Assembly: GCF_000739375.1 (NCBI RefSeq) | Contig: NZ_CP006704.1 | Span: 1,922,001 to 1,986,000 of the forward strand | Length of the DNA stretch: 64,000 nt | DNA from: Comamonas testosteroni TK102 | GTDB lineage: Bacteria > Pseudomonadota > Gammaproteobacteria > Burkholderiales > Burkholderiaceae_C | Reading direction: 5' to 3' | Shown: positions 25,901-33,462 of the stretch, piece by piece | Layout: each line of letters begins with the position of its first letter | Position numbering within the stretch: the first letter of the stretch is position 1 | Position numbers and translations under genes: made by a program | Notes under the pieces: model-generated | What the model saw: the letters and a program-made list of their open reading frames with translations, nothing else | Told to the model about the DNA's origin: nothing | Databases searched by the model: none

Positions 25901-26326
25901 TAGCAGAAGCTCCCTAGCGAAAAGGTCCATTTGAACTTCTCGACGCTGTCGGCGGCTGTAGTCGACGACCCGATCCATTCCGACAGGAGCTGCTTCCGAG
26001 GTGCGGGCTGGATCAATGTGCGCAGATGGCTCTGGAGCGTCTTCACCATCACCCAGTTCGGCGTGCCCGAGCTCATGCGCAACCAAGAATGCTTGGTCGA
26101 AGGGTGATCCTTCGTTCTCATGGAGAATGAGGGGAAGGTCCGGATCAAAGGAGGCTCGGCCACCATCGAGCATCGCGGCGCCGGGAGCGCAGGTCTCAAC
26201 GGTGATCCCGAGGTCGTTAGCGATGCCAACAGCGAAGTCGTACGGGGACCAGGGGTTGCGCCCGCGCTGGACGGCCTCATCGTGCAGTCGCCGAGCATGC
26301 TGCCGTGCAAGCTCTATCGGGTCCAT
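22940..26326 (-). CDS. ImmA/IrrE metallopeptidase-UvrD helicase fusion, 1128 aa
   Basis: Residues 1-185 are an ImmA/IrrE peptidase: zinc motif VAHELGHAELG (HExxH at 84-88) and the distal MDLFARELLLPRSS helix. From about 195 an SF1A UvrD/Rep-type helicase follows: LNEKQRDAARH (Q motif), AGPGTGKTRT (217-226), LLTFSNKAAGEM, ILVDEYQDVN (Walker B), GDAKQSIYRFRGA, VNYRSTSEVV, VRLMTIHGSKGLEF and FFVAMSRARNRL. The last 150 residues resemble a PD-(D/E)XK nuclease tail with CPNCPAFFVC (Cys1107, 1110, 1116), as in Fe-S AddB-like ends. A stop-start gap of two bases links it to the gene before it. The fusion of a stress-type peptidase to a helicase is unusual. Confidence 0.85.
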   Translation of the reverse strand: MDPIELARQHARRLHDEAVQRGRNPWSPYDFAVGIANDLGITVETCAPGAAMLDGGRASFDPDLPLILHENEGSPFDQAFLVAHELGHAELGDGEDAPEPSAHIDPARTSEAAPVGMDRVVDYSRRQRREVQMDLFARELLLPRSSIVDLHLVQGQTCSDIAGRLGAPFEVVAQQMLDALLLPAIPVVAEADPVEIPLNEKQRDAARHRGAAFLLQAGPGTGKTRTLVARVESLLDEGVDPRRILLLTFSNKAAGEMTERIALKRPKDAAALCIGTFHSFGLDILRRFSDRCSLPADPRLMDRTEAVELLENEFPRLGLTHYRNLYDPSQTAADILTAVSRAKDEVVDAAGYQVLATAMRAAATDPGAEEAAEKAAEVAKVYARYEELKAASQCVDFGDLVMRPVLLLESDAAVRAQLQSDYDHILVDEYQDVNRSSVRLLAALKPTGVNLWVVGDAKQSIYRFRGASSFNMSRFGREDFPGAVRDSLEVNYRSTSEVVHAFSTFAAGMSAADGEQALEADRGPGGKLPEVITVGSTPLLTAAIADGIEELREEGYRYRDQAVLCRGNDRLSDVGRELERAGIPVLFLGSLFERPEVKDLVAMLTLLVDRRAMGLIRTACWPEFTMGLEDAVRVFEHLRGTNAEPGAWRLGAPTEVTPSGQEALSALHAALAGFDATSQPWIVLATLLLDRTRQAARIAASSSVPEQAQGIAIWQFMNFVRVQPNAQGLPIQRLSDRVRRLLRLRDDRDLRQLPAAAQGIDAVRLMTIHGSKGLEFPAVHIAGVNKDSIPGSLRTSKCPPPAGLVAGGQGSAEEVARAAHHEEQECLFFVAMSRARNRLAFYGATATASGRARALSPFLERIGPVNSRPVTPTTVMPPAPDEAMIPVVFSGTPRFSSDAVGLYESCARRFLYTHLLHVGGRRRTSSFMQMHEAIREVYRTVVAQGGAPTGKLDELLSKAFVTHGLHEHGYVEDYRAMATTMLRYFLESRAGAVVEAPTALRVSFGDHEVEVTPDEVLVRNGIRTLRRVKTGHASSGDGKDVGAAAFVLAARAAFPDASIELVYLADAESKPLTLSPKELSNRQDKLGDIFRGIRAGQFKTEASDAICPNCPAFFVCGAVPPGTLSKNF

Positions 26327-26328
26327 GA

Positions 26329-26895
26329 CTACTCTCCGTCGAGGAGGTTCGAAATGCTCTGTTCGTCGACGCCAGCGTCTTGCAAAACTCTCTCGAACGG
26401 CACTTTCTCAGGGGCTATTGGCTTGACGGCTGACTTCCTTGCACGAGCCAGGGGAGCCTCAGGAGGAAGAGCGAGGTACGAGAGCAGTGTCTCGTTTGAT
26501 GTCTGCAGCGCTTCAGCCATTTTCGTCAGAACGCGCCGGGGCAAGGTTGCGACCTCTATCCGACGCTCTCGGAAGGCAAGGCCGACCTGCATAGGTAAGG
26601 ACAGCACTTTGATTGCATCGGCAAACGCCTTTGCTGGGGCAGCTTGCAGAGACTGAAGCGTTGCCGTGTTCTCCCGAAGACGCACCATGCCTGCCGCGAC
26701 GAGGTCGAATTCGGCAGCACTAGGCGGAACATCGTCGTCAAACTCGCGAGTCAGCTCCGCGGAGAGGTCTATTAGGGCCGAGGAATGCTCTGGGTACTGG
26801 GCGAGATATCGCTGCAGCACACCGTGTTCTTGCTCAAAGTCCATGGCGAACGCTCTCAGGACATCGTCTGCGGTGATTTGTGGCTGCTTAGCCAT
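26329..26895 (-). CDS. Small helical protein, possible regulator in the multiubiquitin operon, 188 aa
   Basis: No family is certain. The N-terminus DDVLRAFAMDFEQEHGVLQR with YLAQYPEHSSALIDL resembles the YxxxYP-type segment of bacterial regulatory proteins, and the middle RRIEVATLPRRVLTKMAEAL with QTSNETLLSYLALPP resembles XRE-like tails. The start overlaps the sigma-like gene by one base (TAATG), and it stops two bases before the fusion helicase. In ImmR/ImmA pairs a metallopeptidase cuts a regulator, so this protein is a candidate substrate of the peptidase domain; that is inference. Confidence 0.6.
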   Translation of the reverse strand: MAKQPQITADDVLRAFAMDFEQEHGVLQRYLAQYPEHSSALIDLSAELTREFDDDVPPSAAEFDLVAAGMVRLRENTATLQSLQAAPAKAFADAIKVLSLPMQVGLAFRERRIEVATLPRRVLTKMAEALQTSNETLLSYLALPPEAPLARARKSAVKPIAPEKVPFERVLQDAGVDEQSISNLLDGE

Positions 26896-27671
26896 TACTT
26901 CTTCCCCTTGCGCTCAAGGCGCAGCTTCAAAGACGCAAAGGCCTTGTCGCGATGCGTGCGGACGGTCTTCTCCGATTTCCATAGGACTTTGCTGATGGAC
27001 TCGACCGAGGGGTCGTTGGACTCTATGGGAATGCCTTGGCGCCACATCACGACGATCCTCCTTTGGAACTCCGGTAGGCTGTCAATCGCATCATCAAGGA
27101 GGAGCCGGTAATCTTTTTTGTCGAGTTCTTCGGCGTCGAACGGGTTGTAGTCTCCGACGGCGGATTCGACCTGGGCGGAGATCTCTCCATCCTCGGTCTC
27201 AATTTCAGTAGTCCGGTTCTCCTGCTTCCAGTGGCGGTCGTTCGCGTCCTGACGATCCGCTGCGACCGCGCTGTTAAAGTTGACCTCGTAATAGTCGAGG
27301 CGGTCGTCGTAGTGGTTTCGGTCGCTGAGTAGCAGGTCAACGAAGTGGTCGCGGACGGCCTCGCGGATGTTCATCCTAGTCATCGAGACCGTTTTGCCGT
27401 CGGCGTTGGTGACTGAGGGAACTCGGCGGGCCACACGGAGTAGAAGCCTCTCGGTCAATTTCTCGCGGTGAGCGCCGGAGGCAGCGTTGCGCACAAAGTA
27501 CAGCAAGGCTTCGGGGGAAACGTATCCGGGGTCGCCGACTTGCCATAGGTCAGCACGGCGCTCCAGTTCTGCGGCGCTGATTCCTGCGAGGGCTTGAATC
27601 TCGATCTCGACCTTTTCTCGCCTGATGTAAGGGGTGCCATCGAGCTTACGCTTACGAAGAGGACGTGCCAC
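26895..27671 (-). CDS. Sigma-70-like regulator, 258 aa, first gene of the multiubiquitin operon
   Basis: The last 70 residues form a sigma region-4 type HTH: DDAIDSLPEFQRRIVVMWRQ, then SISKVLWKSEKTVRTHRDKA with FASLKLRLERK. The N-terminal half is helical (LLYFVRNAASGAHREKLTER, MTRMNIREAVRDHFVDLLLS) and could represent an ECF region-2 relative, though this is weak. An acidic linker lies between (about 145-185). As first gene it may direct transcription of its own operon. No anti-sigma gene is recognised nearby unless it is the following 188-residue protein. Confidence 0.75.
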   Translation of the reverse strand: MARPLRKRKLDGTPYIRREKVEIEIQALAGISAAELERRADLWQVGDPGYVSPEALLYFVRNAASGAHREKLTERLLLRVARRVPSVTNADGKTVSMTRMNIREAVRDHFVDLLLSDRNHYDDRLDYYEVNFNSAVAADRQDANDRHWKQENRTTEIETEDGEISAQVESAVGDYNPFDAEELDKKDYRLLLDDAIDSLPEFQRRIVVMWRQGIPIESNDPSVESISKVLWKSEKTVRTHRDKAFASLKLRLERKGKK

Positions 27672-28140
27672 GACTACTCCTCAGCTTGGTATATGAAGGG
27701 TCCATGTTTGGACGACTACGCCAAACTGTAACAGCATAATTAAAATGTACTTCGCGCTACGCGACACACCAATGCGATCAGCCGCAATGAAGCGGCTCGG
27801 ACGTCGCTGTTTGGCGAGCCGCAGACTTGTGACCATCCACTCGATCGACGATCGAATAGCAGCTTTCGACTAATTCTCAGGCATTCGTGCCAATACCCTA
27901 ACCGTCAGCAACCAGCCTAAAACCGTCACCTATAGGGGTACCATGTTGGGTGAAAGCTGTGTTGCTACGGCTGTCCAAAGATTCAATGGGGAAGGGAATT
28001 TGAATCATGTCTTCCAAAGCCGTTCAACCTTAAATATTGGCTTTCGGGGGAACAGTGTGGGGAACGTAAGCGCCTAAATTTCTTTTGAAATCGTTATTTC
28101 ATAACGGTTCTAGATGAAGATTCAATAGACGCCAGCCACC
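27672..28140. other. Region between the defence operon and the island end
   Basis: About 470 bases without a supported gene. It should hold the promoter of the sigma-like gene. The inverted repeat CGTTAT-TTC-ATAACG is at 28092-28106, and AAGATTCAAT occurs twice, near 27979 and 28117. These could belong to an attachment site for the adjacent integrase, but no duplicated core is proven. Confidence 0.4.
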
Positions 28141-28188
28141 ACCGCCCTACACCAAGTAAATGCAAGGTGTAGGGCGGTTTTCTTTTGT
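28141..28188 (+). terminator. Strong hairpin terminator at the island end
   Basis: ACCGCCCTACACC (28141-28153) pairs with GGTGTAGGGCGGT (28166-28178), followed by TTTCTTTTGT. It faces the plus strand, although no plus-strand gene is left just upstream, so it may be the 3' end of a host transcription unit at the insertion site. Confidence 0.7.
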
Positions 28189-28243
28189 CTGGATGGTGCA
28201 GGATGGTGCGCAAGAATGCACGTGAAATGCACGCGGAATGCAC
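28189..28243. repeat. Helically phased direct repeats beside the integrase
   Basis: AATGCAC occurs three times, at 28215-28221, 28226-28232 and 28237-28243, exactly 11 bases apart. Just before, GGATGGTGC occurs twice with the same 11-base step (about 28190-28209). Phased short repeats beside a tyrosine integrase gene are the pattern expected of arm-type integrase or excisionase sites. Function is inferred. Confidence 0.5.
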
Positions 28244-28248
28244 CGATC

Positions 28249-29352
28249 TCAGTTGACAGCGCGCAGGGCCGGTTTCGGCTTCTGGTAGTCCTCCCGGATG
28301 AACTTGCCGTATGTCCGGAACACCATCTCCACATCCTCGTGCCCCAACTGGCTGGCCACGTACCAGGGATTGGCGCCGGCCGTCAGTAGGGCCGAGGCAT
28401 AGGTGTGGCGGATTTGGTACGGGTTGCGGTACTCCACTTCGGCGCGCTTGCAGACCGGCTGCCAGAGTGTCTTGCGGATCTGGGCATCGGTGCTCCAAGG
28501 TTCGCTCGTGCGTGGATTGAGCCAGATGCGTTCGCCCTTGAGCTCGGAAATGGGGCGCTGGGCTCGCAGCACAGCGAGTGCCTCGGCAGACAGTTCCACA
28601 TCACGAATGCCGGCAGCTGTCTTGGGTCCCTTGATCACGTCTGCGACCTGATTGAGCTCTATCCGGGCAACGGCTCGATCCCAATCGATGTGGTTCCACT
28701 GCAGCGCCTGCAGCTCGCCTGGGCGCAGGCGTGTCTCAAACCAGAACTGGAACATGGGCCGTTCGTCGGGGCGGCAGGCCTTGAGGATGGCCTCGCGCTC
28801 CGCTGCAGTGAATGGCGTCACCACATAGTCGCTGACCTTGGCCGTTTACCTGATTAGTTTAGACAAAGCGATGCGCTCGAAAGGACTGAAGGCGATCAGC
28901 TCATCATTCAGAGCATCCTCAAATAGGCTGCGCAGTGGGATAAGCATGTTCCGTATGGCCTTGCTGGCGCAGTCCATTTCCGAAACCCAGTCACGGCAGA
29001 CTGGGTAGCACCTCACCCACCTGCACCCATGCCAGCGGCGCATGCGCTCTTCAGTGATGGCTTTGGCGTAGCCGTTGTAGGTGGAAGGGGGCATTTGCCA
29101 GTTCTTCACCTGGCGGACATAGGTGTCCAGTTGCTTTTGCAGCAACGTTTCCATGAGCGGGTTGCTTTTGGAAGAAGCTACAGCCTTGGGACTGTCTGGC
29201 AAGTAGTCCACATAGGAATAGGTACCGTCGGCAATATTGCACCTGATTCATCGCGCAAGGATGCTGCTCCTGTTGATTCGGCAAGGGGGCTGCAGTTCGC
29301 GACATTCCTGACCCTCGGTGAAGGCAATCTGGAGCCGGGCACCGGAGACCAT
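28249..29352 (-). pseudogene. Tyrosine-recombinase integrase with two in-frame stop codons
   Basis: Reading from the ATG at 29352 gives MVSGARLQIAFTEGQECREL, an integrase N-terminus; a TGA at 29250-29248 interrupts; it continues IADGTYSYVDYLPDSPKA and the core-binding domain; a TAA at 28848-28846 interrupts again; then TAKVSDYVVTPFTAAEREAI and the catalytic domain follow. RLRPGELQAL (first Arg), NPYQIRHTYASALL, VASQLGHEDV and FRTYGKFI (Tyr) are all intact. The total of 367 codons is full length. Both stops are one C-to-T change from a sense codon (CGA, CAA), and no frame shift is needed. Two separate lesions suggest decay of the integrase. Confidence 0.85.
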
Positions 29353-29362
29353 GGGCAGATCT

Positions 29363-29619
29363 TTACGCCGGGCGGTGTTGTTTGGGCAGGTGGTCTTTTA
29401 TCCATTGATAGGCGGCCTTGATGTTGACGTAAAGGCGGTGGTGAACGACGGTGACTTGGGCACCCGCGCGCCAGGTGCCGGACTTTTTTGCGTTGTTTGA
29501 CCGTCTTTATCGTGACCTCCGTGAGTTCCTCGTACTTGGAGGCCAGAACCCACTCGGGGGGCGTTGACGGGCACATCATTGGCAGTGGGTGCAGCAGCTT
29601 GCGTATCTGAAGGCTTCAT
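29363..29619 (-). pseudogene. Excisionase-like gene with two +1 homopolymer shifts
   Basis: From the ATG at 29619 the frame reads MKPSDTQAAAPTANDVPVNA. After a run of six C it must shift to read PEWVLASKYEELTEVTIKTV, and after a run of six A it shifts again to read KSGTWRAGAQVTVVHHRLYV with NIKAAYQWIKDHL, ending at TAA 29365-29363. The restored 84-residue protein resembles phage excisionases (YEELTGVT..AV, W..G, LYVN). It ends 11 bases before the integrase start, the usual xis-int arrangement. Each shift is explained by one extra base in a homopolymer, so sequencing error is an alternative. Confidence 0.65.
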
Positions 29620-29835
29620 GAATCAAGGGCTCAATTTCAGGTTGGGACGAGGTGTTCGGCGGCTTGAAAACGCATGTGTGGATGGAGTGGGCTGGTGCTT
29701 AATGTCGGCATTGCCTTTCAGTGCAATGCGCGGTGACGACGCGTTGAGGGTGCGTCGTTGGCTCCAGAATGCAAAAATTCCCGCATAGTGGCTGCCTATG
29801 GGTAAACTTCTGCTGATGAATTCAGTGAGGCATGT

Positions 29836-30102
29836 ATGGATCAAATGGATGCCGGTGCAACATACGCAATGAGCCCGCGTAGAGTTGTGTTTGAGTACCA
29901 GGCCAACAATGAGGCTCGATCAGCGGCTATCAGTGGTGACGCGCTTGAGCGTTTGACAGGGGCCAAGGACCTGGCCGGAGCGCAGCAGAGCTTGGAGGCT
30001 TACAGAGCTCACTGGCAAGAAATCCATGGGCTGGCCGCGACAAAGCACGATCAGGGTCAGGAGCCTGTCGTCATTCGCGTGGGCGATATTCCCGCCTCAT
30101 AG
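29836..30102 (+). CDS. DUF1488-like small protein, 88 aa
   Basis: The sequence MDQMDAGATYAMSPRRVVFE is followed by ISGDALERL, a segment with AFRAH-like spacing (SLEAYRAHWQEIHGLAATK) and a short acidic end. This resembles the DUF1488 family of small cytoplasmic proteins, though the match is from memory and weak. It has no membrane segment. It is flanked by the excisionase remnant and the EAL gene and transcribed alone. Confidence 0.55.
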   Translation: MDQMDAGATYAMSPRRVVFEYQANNEARSAAISGDALERLTGAKDLAGAQQSLEAYRAHWQEIHGLAATKHDQGQEPVVIRVGDIPAS

Positions 30103-30513
30103 AGCTGCGAGGGGGGCAGAGGGCGGCTTTGCGTGGTCATGCAGCAGTCAGGCGACGATCTATGTGATTTCTTGAAGCTGAACCTCCAGCGTAAGACTCA
30201 TTGATACCTCCAAAGAAAAAGCCCACTCAATGGCGGGCATAAAGGGTTAGGGGCTTGGGTGAATGACACCCATCTAGGGCTATTGCGGCTGGCACTCAGG
30301 TCGTGAGAAGCCGTTCATTTGCTTGTAGGTCATGGGGCTTCTATCTGCGCGCGGCCTATATGTCATTGATATGAAATCGATGGACTCACTATCAATTGAA
30401 AAATATGCATAGTGAAAAAATAATACATTGAAACAAATTGTAATATATGATTAAGAGAGCTCGGCTGTAGGTTGGCAACATCTACTTGGTTTAAAAGTAT
30501 GGAGTAATTTAAA
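30103..30513. other. Intergenic region ahead of the EAL gene
   Basis: About 410 bases without a supported gene. A weak hairpin at 30221-30238 (GCCC/GGGC) has a run of A on its left, so it would act as a terminator only on the minus strand. The part from 30360 on is AT-rich and should hold the EAL-gene promoter. Confidence 0.4.
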
Positions 30514-31881
30514 TTGGTAGATGCGGAAAATAAAGAGCAGGCTCACTATAGAGAAGTGGAGTGGCTGGGGAAAAAGTTTCCGAAGAGCGATCGGGCCATA
30601 AAAATCAGACTGCTTTTGCAGTTGAATACTCTGGTATGTACCTCGCTCGGCATTTTCTGGACTATATGCTATTCGTTTTTCTCAAGAATCGATCTGGCTT
30701 TAATTTTTGTAGCTTTGTTTTTTGTGGGTGTCTGTTCTTATTTTTCTGCCAAGAAATTCAGCTACCAATATCTTGCCGGTATAGCGCATGCACTGCTGTT
30801 TATCGTGATCGCCATCTCTTTGATTGACAGTCCTATCGAAGATGTGCCGCGCTCTGCGCATGTGTACTTTTTGCCGCTGGCAATTGGGGTGGTGTTTGTC
30901 TTTAATCAGAAAGACAGATATATGGGGATCATCTTCCCAAGATTGTGCTTGATTCTTTTTGCAATCTTCGGCGTCGGACTAATGGATATGGATGTATCCA
31001 GTATTTCTCCACCTGAAAATATCCGATGGATAGGCTGCATCAGCAATTATCTTTTTTCCACGCTGGTTCTGGCCTGCATACTGAAAATCTATATTTCCAA
31101 TTTGAATGCAAAGGTCGACTTGGCATTTAATCTGGCCCAGGCTGTTTCAAAGAACGAAATAGTGGTGCACTATCAGATTCAAGTTGATAAGGATGGAAAT
31201 CCGTTGGGTGCGGAGGCTCTTGTCAGATGGATGCACCGAGAGCGTGGTCTTTTATCTCCGGACAAATTTATTCCACTGGCGGAAGAGAGTTTTGTGATCA
31301 GAGATATTGGGCTGGAAGTTCTGCGTCAGTCCTGTCATCTGCTGAGAGAGTGGTCTGAAGATCCCTTGCTGCAGAATAAGTACATTGCGGTCAATGTGAG
31401 TCCGGTGCAGCTCATCGATGATGATTTTGTGTCTGATGTCATCAAGGTTGTACAGGCGGCGGGAGTCGATCCTGGTTTGATAGAACTTGAACTGACAGAG
31501 TCGGCTTTGAGCATGGATGCTGAAAAAGCAAGTTTGAAAATTCAGCAATTAAGAGACTTTGGTATCCGATGGGCTCTCGATGATTTCGGCTCGGGCTTCT
31601 CATCGCTCGCCATACTGAAGTCTTTGCCGGTCCAGAAAATCAAGATCGACAGGCAGTTCATCAAGGATGCCAAGTCAAGCGAGTCCTCGAAGAACCTGCT
31701 GAAAAAGATCCTGGAGATTTCCGAGCTGATGGGGATGGAGGCTATCGTGGAAGGCGTTGAAGATCATAGCCAGCACACCATGCTCGTTGATCTGGGATAT
31801 TCGCAATTTCAGGGCTATCTCTTCGGACGCCCCAATCCGGCTTCAGACTTGACCGATTCCATCAGGTCGCGCAGAGGCTGA
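30514..31881 (+). CDS. Membrane-bound EAL-domain c-di-GMP phosphodiesterase, 455 aa
   Basis: Residues about 30-195 contain some six hydrophobic helices (for example LALIFVALFFVGVCSYF and LCLILFAIFGVGLM), giving a membrane sensor with no recognised ligand domain. The EAL domain spans about 215-450: GAEALVRW (EAL at 234-236), ELELTESAL, DDFGSGFSSL, VQKIKIDRQFIKD, AIVEGVE and QGYLFGRP. The metal and catalytic residues are present, so activity on cyclic di-GMP is likely. There is no GGDEF domain. The start is TTG at 30514 with GGAG about ten bases upstream. The gene is AT-richer than its neighbours, and its end overlaps the broken rdgC gene, convergent, by 67 bases. Confidence 0.88.
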   Translation: MVDAENKEQAHYREVEWLGKKFPKSDRAIKIRLLLQLNTLVCTSLGIFWTICYSFFSRIDLALIFVALFFVGVCSYFSAKKFSYQYLAGIAHALLFIVIAISLIDSPIEDVPRSAHVYFLPLAIGVVFVFNQKDRYMGIIFPRLCLILFAIFGVGLMDMDVSSISPPENIRWIGCISNYLFSTLVLACILKIYISNLNAKVDLAFNLAQAVSKNEIVVHYQIQVDKDGNPLGAEALVRWMHRERGLLSPDKFIPLAEESFVIRDIGLEVLRQSCHLLREWSEDPLLQNKYIAVNVSPVQLIDDDFVSDVIKVVQAAGVDPGLIELELTESALSMDAEKASLKIQQLRDFGIRWALDDFGSGFSSLAILKSLPVQKIKIDRQFIKDAKSSESSKNLLKKILEISELMGMEAIVEGVEDHSQHTMLVDLGYSQFQGYLFGRPNPASDLTDSIRSRRG

Positions 31882-32741
31882 TCGAGTGGAGCGAGCTTCT
31901 CCCCCAGTGCATCTATCATGTCGGGAATCAGGCTTGAAAGCTCGCCCGTGGCAATGCTCACATCGGTGTCGAAGCCGCCGTCGTCCTGGCTGCAGCCATC
32001 CATCGCTGCATCCCGCAGCGCGATGTTCTTAATCTGGAAGCTTCGGCAAGCACGAAGCTCACCCGGTGCTCCCAGGTCATGGCCAGTCTGGTGGGGAGCT
32101 TGCCGTGCTCGATGTGTTGGCGGACTTCGTCAATATCCAGGGGGTGGCGGGCGTAGCGCACGACAGCCTTGGATTCATCGCAGGCTTTCAGCTCTGTCTC
32201 GCGGTCGGCGGTGAAGCCCGCGGGCGGCTCCCAGGCGAGCAGCCAATGCACCATGGCGGCCTGTGGGCTGGTCTGTGTATCCGCACGCCACCGCAAAGCG
32301 GGGAGGCCTTCAACCAGCAGCGTGACGATCTCATCGGCGCGGCTTTGGACACTTGTGCCGAGGACCAGGGTACGGGTCTGCAGGTCGATGCATACCCGCA
32401 TGCCGCCTTGTTTTGTAGAGACCGTGAGCAGCAGATCCCTCTTTCTTGCCGGGCTTGCGGCCCTCGGATTTCTCAATGTGCTCAGCCTTCTCGTTGAGCT
32501 TGCGATTAAGCACGCTTGCGGGCAGCACCTTGACCTCTGTCATGAAGCGCATCATCCGCTGCCCGGCCACGGATTCGACCAGCGGGCCGTGCTTCTCACC
32601 GCGTGGCGGCACCCAGCCGGCGGAGTGCTCTTGTGTGACGCCACATTCGGCAAGGATTGCCTTCTGCAGGGCATCCTCCAGCCTCTGGAGGTCGCTTTGT
32701 CAGCGATCGGAAATGCGGTAAATGCTCATGTTTTTAAACAT
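31815..32741 (-). pseudogene. rdgC: Broken rdgC (recombination-associated protein)
   Basis: Reading from ATG 32741 gives MFKNMSIYRISDR, then a TGA (32702-32700), then QSDLQRLEDALQ, ECGVTQEHSAGWVPPRGEKH and LVESVAGQRMMRFMTEVKVL. Similarity then needs a frame change near 32430 (KRDLLLTVSTKQGGMRV), continuing as ARHPLDIDEVRQHIEHGKLP, TRLAMTWEHRVSFVLAEA. A second change near 32015, explained by a lost T, leads to IKNIALRDAA and DDGGFDTDVSIATGELSSLI. These are RdgC motifs in order. Intact RdgC is about 300 residues and binds DNA to limit RecA. With one nonsense and two frame changes this copy is dead. Confidence 0.85.
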
Positions 32742-32816
32742 AGCTGCTCCTGAATGAATGAGTCCGCCGTTGGCGGTGTTCTTTGAGTTGACGATCTCCT
32801 ACAGAGGAACATCGCC

Positions 32817-32848
32817 TTACAGAGGTGTTTCCCGGTAGGACTAGGCTG
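32817..32848 (+). promoter_or_regulatory. Promoter-like module A (TTACAG-N17-ACTAGGCTG)
   Basis: TTACAG at 32817-32822 and CTAGGCTG at 32841-32848 recur with nearly the same spacing ahead of two other small lipoprotein genes. The downstream block resembles the CTAnaCT extended -10 of stationary-phase sigma promoters. The start codon is 30 bases on. Confidence 0.45.
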
Positions 32849-32878
32849 TTGTCAGAAACACTTGTAGAAAGAGCTGCC

Positions 32879-33187
32879 ATGAGAGAGCTATTTGCACTGG
32901 TTGCGGCCGCCTTGATGCTGGCTGGATGCGCGATTCAGGCGCCTGCGAACGGGCAGGGTGCGATGCCGGGCTCCAACCAGATGGAGAGGAATGCAGATCG
33001 GGATCTTCGAAACAACGAGATCCCGCAGCCAGGTCGCTCGAGCGACTTTGACAATGATTGGGGCCGAGAGAAGGCACCAGATCGCGGCAATGAGGGCCAT
33101 GAAAATCAAGGCAGTTTGTGGCCATGGCCAGGTTCGGGACTGAGCGGCGGAGCTACCTACCCGGGCGGACATAGTTGGGGCTATTAG
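32879..33187 (+). CDS. Small lipoprotein, 102 aa
   Basis: The start at 32879 gives MRELFALVAAALMLAGCAIQ, with the lipobox LAGC (Cys17). The mature part is Asn/Asp/Gly-rich with no fold that I recognise and ends in GGHSWGY. An AAAGAG lies just upstream. It is one of three small lipoprotein genes here (with 34649 and 35542) that share a promoter-like module, so it may be induced with them. Confidence 0.7.
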   Translation: MRELFALVAAALMLAGCAIQAPANGQGAMPGSNQMERNADRDLRNNEIPQPGRSSDFDNDWGREKAPDRGNEGHENQGSLWPWPGSGLSGGATYPGGHSWGY

Positions 33188-33462
33188 GGTGAAGGCATGG
33201 GTGTATCTTCAGGTGCAGTGGTCTTGTTGTGCAGCCCCTGACATGCTGGCGGGCATCCTCGCGCGGCTGCAGATCGCCTTGCCAAGTATTGAGAATGTGC
33301 GTAATCGATTAAGCGTCTTGAGCGCGGTGGCTAATACATGCTGATGTGGCTATGGTTTTCCATTAAAAATTGAAATAATTCGACCGCCTGGGCTCAAGAG
33401 AATGACTTGGGTGCTATCAAAATGAGATAGATAAATTGCGTTTTCAATAATCGAAGCAGGCC

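Noticed and set aside
30240..30340. Short minus-strand frame MTYKQMNGFSRPECQPQ followed by a weak terminator
   Set aside because: Seventeen codons with no clear ribosome site or conservation evidence.
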